The position numbers and the translations under genes were made by a program. Of a DNA stretch of 22,225 nt, positions 16,446 through 22,225 are shown one piece after another. The notes under the pieces are model-generated. The model searched no databases. It was not told the origin of the DNA and was given only the letters and a program-made list of their open reading frames with translations. Within the stretch, counting starts at the first letter, position 1, and each line of letters starts with the position of its first letter. This DNA comes from Betaproteobacteria bacterium (GTDB taxonomy: Bacteria > Pseudomonadota > Gammaproteobacteria > Burkholderiales > Rhodocyclaceae), in NCBI GenBank assembly GCA_020047725.1, contig JAIFNM010000316.1:1-22225 (forward strand). The letters are read 5' to 3'.

Positions 16446-17321
16446 TTAAACCCGGCTGTGATAGCGCTCAAGAATGACATCAAGCACCTCGGGGAGCATC
16501 TCTTCGCTCAGACCCAGTTCATCAAGTACTTCTTCGCGCACCGCATTCCATTCCGGACTGCTCAGCCGCTGATCAATGCAATAGATATGGATCGCCAGCT
16601 GCAATATCGCCACCATGGTGCGTGCCGCGTGATTCTCGATGCGTGCCATGTCATGATGATAGCGAATGGCATCACAGATGAAATCCGGGAGCTTCCAGTG
16701 TTTACCGACCAGATAGCCGATCACGCAATGATCCGCGTTGAAGCGAGCATCCTCTTCGGCAAGATCCGTCCAGCCCCCCGGCTCGTCGAGACGCATGTCC
16801 TTGCAATAGGTAGAGAACCGCTGCATCAGCACCGGAACGCCACAATCATGGAAAATACCGGCCAGGCACGCCTGATCAGGAAAGATATTGCACACGGTCA
16901 CCCGGTCATCGGCGATCAGCATGGCGAGCTCCGAAATCGCCTGAGAGCGCGCCCAGAACGCTTCAAGCGCTTTCCGGTTATGCTTCGACGGCATTGCCGA
17001 CGAAAGCGCTATAGCGCGGACCAGATTTCCCGTCTGCTGAATGCCGATGGCCTGAAGGATATGTTCAAGCGAAGTAAAGGGCAGGAATTTGCGGAAAGCC
17101 GCGCTCTGCACCACTTTGAAAAGAACGGAGCCGATCCCTGGATCCTGGGCGATGATACGCGCCAGCACACGCACATCGGCAACCCCTCGCACCAGATTCT
17201 CCTGCAGTTCCTGCAGAACTCGGGGCTGTGGTGGAATGGTGACGCCCTTTTCGATCAGGCGTTTTACACTCTTCCCTTCGTCCCCTGACAAATCCACAAG
17301 AAGTGATTTTTCGATTGCCAT
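16446..17321 (-). CDS. HDOD domain protein
   Basis: A 291-residue cytoplasmic protein consisting essentially of one HDOD domain, a relative of the HD phosphohydrolase fold that usually lacks full catalytic residues and works in signalling. It opens with the typical VTIPPQPRVLQELQENL, continues with ARIIAQDPGIGSVLFKVVQSAAF and QAIGIQQTGNLVRAIALSSAM, and has GIFHDCGVPVLMQ and IRYHHD at the places of the HD motifs. His and Asp are thus partly kept, which is more than in many HDOD proteins. There is no EAL, GGDEF or receiver domain attached. Start: ATG with GAGGGAG just upstream. Its promoter must lie in the 124-base divergent region shared with the cobalamin adenosyltransferase gene. Confidence 0.88.
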   Translation of the reverse strand: MAIEKSLLVDLSGDEGKSVKRLIEKGVTIPPQPRVLQELQENLVRGVADVRVLARIIAQDPGIGSVLFKVVQSAAFRKFLPFTSLEHILQAIGIQQTGNLVRAIALSSAMPSKHNRKALEAFWARSQAISELAMLIADDRVTVCNIFPDQACLAGIFHDCGVPVLMQRFSTYCKDMRLDEPGGWTDLAEEDARFNADHCVIGYLVGKHWKLPDFICDAIRYHHDMARIENHAARTMVAILQLAIHIYCIDQRLSSPEWNAVREEVLDELGLSEEMLPEVLDVILERYHSRV

Positions 17322-17397
17322 AGCTCCCTCTGCTGCCCTCTAATACGTCAGGCGAATACCCCGCGTTGTGTAATAAAAAACTGGCAGAACCTTCCGA

Positions 17398-17403
17398 TAT
17401 AAT
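17398..17403 (+). promoter_or_regulatory. -10 element of the cobalamin adenosyltransferase promoter
   Basis: A perfect TATAAT in the context CCGATATAATC lies 42 bases before the ATG, followed by a leader with AGGA eight bases from the start. The -35 region is A-rich and shows no clear TTGACA-like box. I looked for a cobalamin riboswitch here and the leader is far too short for one. Confidence 0.42.
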
Positions 17404-17445
17404 CAGCTGTCCGACCAACCTCGCATTCTCCTCAGGAAACCAGCC

Positions 17446-18006
17446 ATGGGCAACCGCCTTTCGAAAATTGTTACACGCACCGGCGATGCTGGCACAACCG
17501 GATTGGGTGACGGATCGCGAGTCACCAAGGATTGTCTGCGCATCGAAGTGATCGGGGAAATCGACGAGCTCAATTCCAGCCTGGGCGTGCTGTTGACCGA
17601 AGAGATTCCGGCAGCAATCAGGGACGCTTTGCTTGGTGCCCAGAATGACCTTTTCGACTTGGGCGGAGAAATCTGCATTCCTGGCACCAACATCATCAGC
17701 GAAGCGCACATCGTCCGTCTCGAAGAACTAGTCGAGCAATTCAACGATACACTCAGCCCGCTCAAGGACTTCATCCTGCCCGGCGGAACCCGTGCGGCCG
17801 CATTGGCCCACCTTTCGCGCACTGTCTGCCGTCGCGCCGAGCGTCGCCTTGTACATCTTGCCAACCACGAAAGCGTTTCCGACCTGGCCCGCAAATACCT
17901 GAACCGCCTGTCCGACCTGCTCTTTGTCTTCGGCCGCGCCCTCAACGTTGCCGGCGGCCGTGGGGATGTCCTTTGGGTCCAGGGTAAAAATCGCGGCACG
18001 ACTTAA
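17446..18006 (+). CDS. Cob(I)alamin adenosyltransferase, PduO type
   Basis: Transfers the adenosyl group of ATP to cob(I)alamin to make adenosylcobalamin, the cofactor of enzymes such as methylmalonyl-CoA mutase and class II ribonucleotide reductase. The 186-residue product carries the PduO-type ATP site TRTGDAGTTGLGDGSRVTK near the N-terminus, then GEIDELNSSLG, FILPGGTRAAA, CRRAERRLVHL and YLNRLSDLLFVFGRALN, which form the four-helix bundle active site at the subunit interface. This distinguishes it from the unrelated CobA/BtuR type. ATG with AGGA eight bases upstream. The nhaA gene starts 12 bases after its stop, so they are likely co-transcribed, although no functional link is obvious. No other cobalamin gene is in the window. 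Confidence 0.95.
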   Translation: MGNRLSKIVTRTGDAGTTGLGDGSRVTKDCLRIEVIGEIDELNSSLGVLLTEEIPAAIRDALLGAQNDLFDLGGEICIPGTNIISEAHIVRLEELVEQFNDTLSPLKDFILPGGTRAAALAHLSRTVCRRAERRLVHLANHESVSDLARKYLNRLSDLLFVFGRALNVAGGRGDVLWVQGKNRGTT

Positions 18007-18018
18007 GTTGCCGCAAAG

Positions 18019-19194
18019 ATGGTCATGCGCGACGTACAACAAAAGCTGACGTCGACCTTTCAGAATTTCTTCAATTCCGAGAAGTCGAGTGGGATTCTGC
18101 TGATCGCCTGCACGGTCATCTCGCTGTTGCTTTCCAATGTCTCAGCAGGCTCCAGCTACATAAGTTTCTGGCAGACCGAGGTTGGGGGACTCAGCCTTGA
18201 GCACTGGATCAACGATGCGCTGATGGCCGTTTTCTTTCTGCTCATCGGTCTTGAGCTCGAACGCGAGCTATACAGCGGCGAACTGTCGAATTTCCGGAAC
18301 GCTCTGTTGCCGCTCTTCGCGGCCATTGGCGGAATAATTACCCCGGCGCTCATCCATTTCACGCTCAATACAGGTACGCCAACGCAAGCCGGAATCGGCA
18401 TTCCGATGGCTACCGACATTGCCTTTGCCCTTGGGGCGCTGGCTTTGCTCGGAAACCGCATTCCTGCGTCGCTGAAAGTCTTTGTTGTCGCGTTTGCTGT
18501 AATCGACGATCTGAGCGCGATCATCGTCATTGCCGTTTTCTATACGGCACAGGTTTCTGTCGGCTACCTGGCGGGAGCACTGGCCGTGTGGCTGCTGCTC
18601 ATTGGCCTGAACCGGTTCTTCCGGGTGATGGCCCTGCTACCCTACTTGCTGGGTGGCGCGCTGATGTGGTTGCTGACACTTAAGTCGGGGGTCCACGCCA
18701 CCGTAGCCGGCGTTCTGCTGGCCTTTGCCATCCCGTACTCTGCCAAGGATGGGGATCAGGAATCTCCCTCGCACCGGCTCGAACACATCCTGCACAAACC
18801 GGTCGCATTCATCATTCTGCCGATATTCGCCCTGGACAACACGGCAATCCTGATCAGCCCGGACTGGATGCAGAACCTCACCAGCCCCAATAGTGTCGGC
18901 ATCATCACCGGTTTGCTGTTCGGCAAACCCTTGGGGGTAACGCTGCTTTGTTTCGTTGCAGTACTCAGCGGCTTGTGCCGCCTGCCGTCGGACCTGGCAT
19001 GGCGGCACATTTTTGGCGCCGGAATCCTCGGCGGCATCGGCTTTACGATGTCAATCTTCATTGCCGGACTCGCCTTCACCGGCGATATTGCGACTATCAA
19101 CGCCTCAAAAATGGCTATCCTGGTTGCCTCGCTGATCGCGGGTAGCCTTGGCTTTCTGTGGCTTAGACTGTTTGGCCAAGCCCAAGATCGCTGA
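18019..19194 (+). CDS. nhaA: Na+/H+ antiporter NhaA
   Basis: Inner-membrane antiporter that exports sodium (or lithium) in exchange for protons, for pH and salt homeostasis. The 391 residues match the usual 380-390 and contain about 12 hydrophobic helices. The key residues fall at E. coli positions: Asp133 in ATDIAFALG and the Asp163-Asp164 pair in AVIDDLSAII. The pH-sensing region FFLLIGLELERELYSGEL (about 72-90) and late GKPLGV and GGIGFTMSIFIAGLAF segments are also present. Two starts are possible, ATG 18019 or ATG 18025; neither has a strong ribosome site, which fits translation coupled to the adenosyltransferase gene 12 bases upstream. The last 32 bases overlap the 3' end of the convergent transglutaminase gene, and I see no terminator between them. 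Confidence 0.96.
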   Translation: MVMRDVQQKLTSTFQNFFNSEKSSGILLIACTVISLLLSNVSAGSSYISFWQTEVGGLSLEHWINDALMAVFFLLIGLELERELYSGELSNFRNALLPLFAAIGGIITPALIHFTLNTGTPTQAGIGIPMATDIAFALGALALLGNRIPASLKVFVVAFAVIDDLSAIIVIAVFYTAQVSVGYLAGALAVWLLLIGLNRFFRVMALLPYLLGGALMWLLTLKSGVHATVAGVLLAFAIPYSAKDGDQESPSHRLEHILHKPVAFIILPIFALDNTAILISPDWMQNLTSPNSVGIITGLLFGKPLGVTLLCFVAVLSGLCRLPSDLAWRHIFGAGILGGIGFTMSIFIAGLAFTGDIATINASKMAILVASLIAGSLGFLWLRLFGQAQDR

Positions 19195-20038
19195 CCCTAA
19201 CGGACACGATCAGCGACGGGCGTTGCCCGGCCGGGCCAACAAAGCTCCCTGATACCGGCGGTACCGACTCGGGATGCCGTGCCACGGCGACCGGGATGTG
19301 GTGGTCGCCAGTAATCAGGCCACTCGTTGGATCAAAGCCCTTCCAGCCGGGGCCGGGCAAGTAGACTTCGGCCCAGGCATGGGTGGTGGCATTCCCCGTT
19401 TCGTTATTCGGCATGTGCAGATAGCCGCTGACAAAACGGCTGGCCAGACCCATGTAGCGGCAGGCTTCCATGAACAGGGCCGCGAAGTCGCGGCACGAAC
19501 CGCTGTTCAGCAACAAGGTTTTTGCCGGTGACTGAACGCCTTCTTCCTCGCGGATCTGGTAGGTGAACTGATTGGCGATTTCGCAGTTCAACTGCGTCAG
19601 CAGCGTGAAGGTTTCAACCGGACGTTTGAGCAGACCCAGCCCCTCAAGCCAGACATGTAGCGCCGGATGGTCCTCTGGATACACGCTTTGCTCGAAAGGC
19701 GCGAGATCGGACTGCTCGCCGATGGCGTAGGCAAACGGCAAACTGACAGCGTAATCCTCCATCAGGAAATCCAGCGGCGCATCGTCATAAACGCTAATGA
19801 CCACCTCGCTCAACACGTGCAGTGTATTGGCCAATTCTCCGAAGTTAACCATGGCCACCGAGTTGCCGAGGGCATCGCGATACCAGCGGATCGTGTGAGC
19901 TGGCGAGATATCGAGCGTCGACGATTCGATCCGCAGGCTGTGGCTCTCAAGGGGGCGCAGCCGCAGACGATGCGGCTGCAGCGCCACCGGTGTCGGAAAC
20001 CGGTACTCGGTCACGTGCGAGATATTCAGACGTCTCAT
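19163..20038 (-). CDS. Transglutaminase-like cysteine protease family protein
   Basis: A 291-residue protein of the bacterial transglutaminase-like family (an N-terminal beta-rich domain of about 80 residues, then the papain-like core). The catalytic triad is in place: Cys182 in NSGSCRDFA, His220 in THAWAEVYLPG and Asp236 in GFDPT. Members with this N-terminal domain act on peptides or isopeptide bonds; the actual substrate is not known for most. No signal peptide is visible, so it is probably cytoplasmic. The start ATG at 20038 has AAGGG about ten bases upstream, and the gene begins 30 bases after the ovoA stop on the same strand, indicating one operon. The 3' end overlaps nhaA by 32 bases tail to tail. 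Family assignment is firm, function is open. Confidence 0.9.
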   Translation of the reverse strand: MRRLNISHVTEYRFPTPVALQPHRLRLRPLESHSLRIESSTLDISPAHTIRWYRDALGNSVAMVNFGELANTLHVLSEVVISVYDDAPLDFLMEDYAVSLPFAYAIGEQSDLAPFEQSVYPEDHPALHVWLEGLGLLKRPVETFTLLTQLNCEIANQFTYQIREEEGVQSPAKTLLLNSGSCRDFAALFMEACRYMGLASRFVSGYLHMPNNETGNATTHAWAEVYLPGPGWKGFDPTSGLITGDHHIPVAVARHPESVPPVSGSFVGPAGQRPSLIVSVRVSDLGLGQTV

Positions 20039-20068
20039 GCTTTTTTCACCCTTGTTTCCTTAACGGCC

Positions 20069-22168
20069 TTAGCAACGTTCCCAGATGCTCACTTCAGAGA
20101 GCGAGTGCTGGAATTTGCGTTTTGTTTCACGAATTACGAAAGGCACGGACAACGGCCCCTGAACCAGCCTGAAGTGCTTGCCGAGCATGGCTTTCAAACC
20201 ATCGAGCGTGGTGCAGTTCTCGCCGTCTTTCTTGAATCCACCGATCCACGCTTCTCGCTTGGTATGTTCCGGCAGCCAAGTGTAGGGTGAAGCGATCAGT
20301 AGCAGGCCGCCGGGGTTGAGACGCTCATGCACCAACTCAAGGAACAGCGCCGGGTTGTAGAGGCGGTCGATCAGATTGGCCGCCAAAATAAGGTCGTAGC
20401 CCGTAAATACCGACTTGAGATTACAGGCATCGCCTTGATAGAAATCAAGCTTTGACGCCATCGTATCGAGGTCCAATTCCGCAAGCGTCCGCTCCTTGTA
20501 GGACACCAGTTCGCCTTCATCGACCAGGGTGTAGCGGAGCCTTCCCTGCTCGGCCATACGAACGCCGAGACCGATAAAACGGGCGGAAAAATCGATGCCG
20601 GTCACCTGCTCGAAATGCCGCGCCAGCTCGAAACTCGCCCGACCGGTGGCACAACCGAGATCGAGCGCTTTTAAGGCCGGTTTGTCGCCCATCGCGGCGA
20701 TGGCCAGCCGCGCCAGCGCACGCGGGAAATTGGGCACATTGAAGAATTCGTCGCCATAGTGGAATTCGGCGTATTCCGAAACCATCCGGTCCGTTTCGTA
20801 GTTCGAGGCCGGTTCGGCAACCGGCGCGCCGGAGGCGACATAGCGGAACCCGGCATGCTGGAAGAAGTGGCGACGGAAAGCATAACGCGACTCCGGCAAA
20901 GCCTCGTTGCCGCAGGAAATCCAGGAACCACCCTTGATCAGGTTGTGGCGATCATCGAATGTCGGCGTCGTGAAATCGTCGTAGATCGGATGAACCTGGA
21001 AGCCGTCGAATGGATAGATCGGCGTTTCGGTCCACTGCCAGACGTTGCCGACCACGTCGAACAGCGGGCCCTGCGCAAACTGCGTGACTGGGCACGACGA
21101 GGCATAATGATCAAGCTGGAGGTTGGCCTGCCCGGGCGCCAGATTGCCAGCACCGGCGAAAATGCACAGCGCCTGCCATTCGTCTTCCGTCGGCATGCGA
21201 ACCGGCTGACCACTGACCCGTGTCTTCCACTGACAAAACGCTTTGGCCTCGTGATAATTGGTTTCCACCGGCCAGTCCCACTGCATCGGCACCTCTTCCA
21301 GCATCAGACGTAGACGCCACTGCGCTCCGTCCCTGACCCAGAAGGTGGGGTGTTGCGCCTGGGTGAACTTTTTCCAGCCGGCGCCTTCTTCCTGCCACAG
21401 GGAATCGTCCTCATAGCCGCCGGCCTCGACGAAGGCCAGGAACTCGCGATTGGAAACGAGATAGCGGCTGGCCTTGAATGGGTCAACGCTGGCCTCATGG
21501 ACGCCGAACTCGTTATCCCAGCCGTAGATGGAATCGCTTGGTGCCCGGCCAAGGCGCACTCCGGCCGCTGGAATGGCAACCAGCGCGTTTTGCGGCGCCT
21601 CTGAAGTTTCCCGGCAAGGCGCCCAGGCCGGATGTGGCTTGACGTATTTGAGCGCGTGCTGGCGGATCAGTACCGACGAGGTTTCCAGGTGGATTCGCTC
21701 ATGCTCGATACCCATCAGGATAATCCACCACGGGTCATTCCAGGTGATCGGGAGGGACAAAGGCTTGCTGCGAATCAACTGCTCAACAGTCGCTCGAACT
21801 GCTTGGCGATAGGCCCGGACCTCGCCCACACTCGGCCACTGGTAACGGGCCTCATTCAGATCATCCCAGCTCATTTCGTCGACACCGACGGCAAACATCG
21901 ATTCGAAACGCGGGTTGATGCGCTGCTCGATCCAGCCGGCCAGCATCAGCTTGTTGATGAAAAAGGTCGCGGTATGGCCGAAATAGAAGATCAGCGGATG
22001 GCGCAAGCTGATCGGTTTCTGGAAATACGCCTCATCACCGGTCAGCACATCGAACAACTGTTCATAGCGATCAAAGGTGGCACAGAAATAATCGAAGATC
22101 TCCGCGCGCTTCTGGTCCGTATCAGTTCCGGCCAGCAAGGGTGATCTGGGGAATGCGGGGCACTTCAT
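20069..22168 (-). CDS. ovoA: 5-histidylcysteine sulfoxide synthase / mercaptohistidine N-methyltransferase (ovothiol synthase OvoA)
   Basis: A bifunctional enzyme of ovothiol A synthesis: the iron-dependent half joins cysteine sulfur to histidine C5 as a sulfoxide, and the C-terminal half methylates the imidazole after C-S cleavage. The 699 residues show the full three-domain plan. A DinB-like N-terminal domain carries the iron ligands His65 (FGHTATFF) and HERIHLE (His156, His160). A formylglycine-generating-enzyme-like domain spans about 195-445 (GNVWQWTETP, KGGSWISCGNEALP, YAFRRHFFQHAGFRYV). A SAM methyltransferase spans about 470-690 (ALDLGCATGRASFEL, DLILAANLIDRLYNP, LNPGGLLLIASPYTW). I chose ATG 22168, with AAAGGTGG upstream, over a TTG at 22186. 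The size and methyltransferase separate it from EgtB. The separate PLP-dependent C-S lyase OvoB is not in the window. The transglutaminase-like gene follows in the same operon. Confidence 0.94.
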   Translation of the reverse strand: MKCPAFPRSPLLAGTDTDQKRAEIFDYFCATFDRYEQLFDVLTGDEAYFQKPISLRHPLIFYFGHTATFFINKLMLAGWIEQRINPRFESMFAVGVDEMSWDDLNEARYQWPSVGEVRAYRQAVRATVEQLIRSKPLSLPITWNDPWWIILMGIEHERIHLETSSVLIRQHALKYVKPHPAWAPCRETSEAPQNALVAIPAAGVRLGRAPSDSIYGWDNEFGVHEASVDPFKASRYLVSNREFLAFVEAGGYEDDSLWQEEGAGWKKFTQAQHPTFWVRDGAQWRLRLMLEEVPMQWDWPVETNYHEAKAFCQWKTRVSGQPVRMPTEDEWQALCIFAGAGNLAPGQANLQLDHYASSCPVTQFAQGPLFDVVGNVWQWTETPIYPFDGFQVHPIYDDFTTPTFDDRHNLIKGGSWISCGNEALPESRYAFRRHFFQHAGFRYVASGAPVAEPASNYETDRMVSEYAEFHYGDEFFNVPNFPRALARLAIAAMGDKPALKALDLGCATGRASFELARHFEQVTGIDFSARFIGLGVRMAEQGRLRYTLVDEGELVSYKERTLAELDLDTMASKLDFYQGDACNLKSVFTGYDLILAANLIDRLYNPALFLELVHERLNPGGLLLIASPYTWLPEHTKREAWIGGFKKDGENCTTLDGLKAMLGKHFRLVQGPLSVPFVIRETKRKFQHSLSEVSIWERC

Positions 22169-22208
22169 TTGAAATCCACCTTTCAACAGGGGCGTGGGAT
22201 TGCCATGC

Positions 22209-22214
22209 TTGACA
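22209..22214 (+). promoter_or_regulatory. Possible -35 box of a divergent promoter cut by the window edge
   Basis: A perfect TTGACA on the plus strand lies 11 bases from the end of the window, upstream of and divergent from ovoA. Its -10 would fall outside, so this cannot be tested here. Confidence 0.15.
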
Positions 22215-22225
22215 CAGCATTCTAT

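Noticed and set aside
16458..17288. 276-codon plus-strand open frame
   Set aside because: It lies wholly antisense to the HDOD gene and reads as low-complexity His/Arg-rich shadow sequence.
17322..17445. Cobalamin riboswitch before the adenosyltransferase gene
   Set aside because: The leader from the predicted start site is about 35 bases, far shorter than a cobalamin riboswitch, and no B12-box-like sequence was seen.
20759..22144. Plus-strand open frames of 170-184 codons over ovoA
   Set aside because: Antisense shadows; the OvoA domains on the minus strand account for the whole region.
1..22225. tRNA, rRNA, CRISPR arrays, insertion sequences or phage genes
   Set aside because: No spaced direct repeats, no transposase or integrase motifs and no cloverleaf-like segment could be found by reading both strands.

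Overview
The window reads as chromosomal DNA of a betaproteobacterium, most likely of the Rhodocyclales (Dechloromonas/Azonexus-like). This rests on the overall style of the proteins and on the gene set (polyamine uptake, DUF1631 protein, RhlE-type helicase, PduO-type cobalamin adenosyltransferase, NhaA, OvoA), not on a marker gene, so the taxonomy is an inference. It is gene-dense, with no rRNA, tRNA, CRISPR array, insertion sequence or phage gene that I can support. All but two genes are intact.

Layout. On the minus strand, 1-2312 holds the start of a polyamine ABC transporter operon: a lipoprotein binding protein (potF-like) followed by its ATPase (potG-like, cut by the window edge). A 461-base gene-free stretch follows, part of which looks like a dispersed repeat. 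The block 2774-6453 on the plus strand is a decayed two-gene sensory module: a branched-chain-amino-acid-type periplasmic binding lipoprotein with two frameshifts, then a membrane-bound hybrid histidine kinase with four frame changes, a probable internal deletion and a nonsense codon. Next come gloA and an FmdE-like gene in one plus-strand unit, closed by a near-perfect hairpin terminator. On the minus strand 7660-10177 hold a small exported EF-hand-like protein, a glycerophosphodiester phosphodiesterase and a UgpB-like binding protein. The last two overlap by four bases and have no permease or ATPase genes beside them.

From 10321 the plus strand carries a small lipoprotein, a DHH-family phosphoesterase, a DUF1631 protein and an RhlE-type DEAD-box helicase with its own promoter and terminator. 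The helicase terminator overlaps the last codons of a convergent PP2C phosphatase gene, which is preceded on the minus strand by an HDOD-domain gene. Divergent from that, PduO-type adenosyltransferase and nhaA follow on the plus strand. The window closes with a minus-strand pair: ovoA (ovothiol synthase) and a transglutaminase-like protease gene whose 3' end overlaps nhaA.

Functional themes are uptake of polyamines and of a glycerophosphodiester-like solute, handling of reactive electrophiles and oxidants (GloA, ovothiol), signalling (PP2C, HDOD, the dead kinase) and RNA handling (RhlE). I see no convincing new multi-gene system. The points most worth a second look are the joint decay of the binding-protein/kinase pair, the candidate repeat directly upstream of it, the ugpB-ugpQ pair without a transporter, and the ovoA/transglutaminase coupling.
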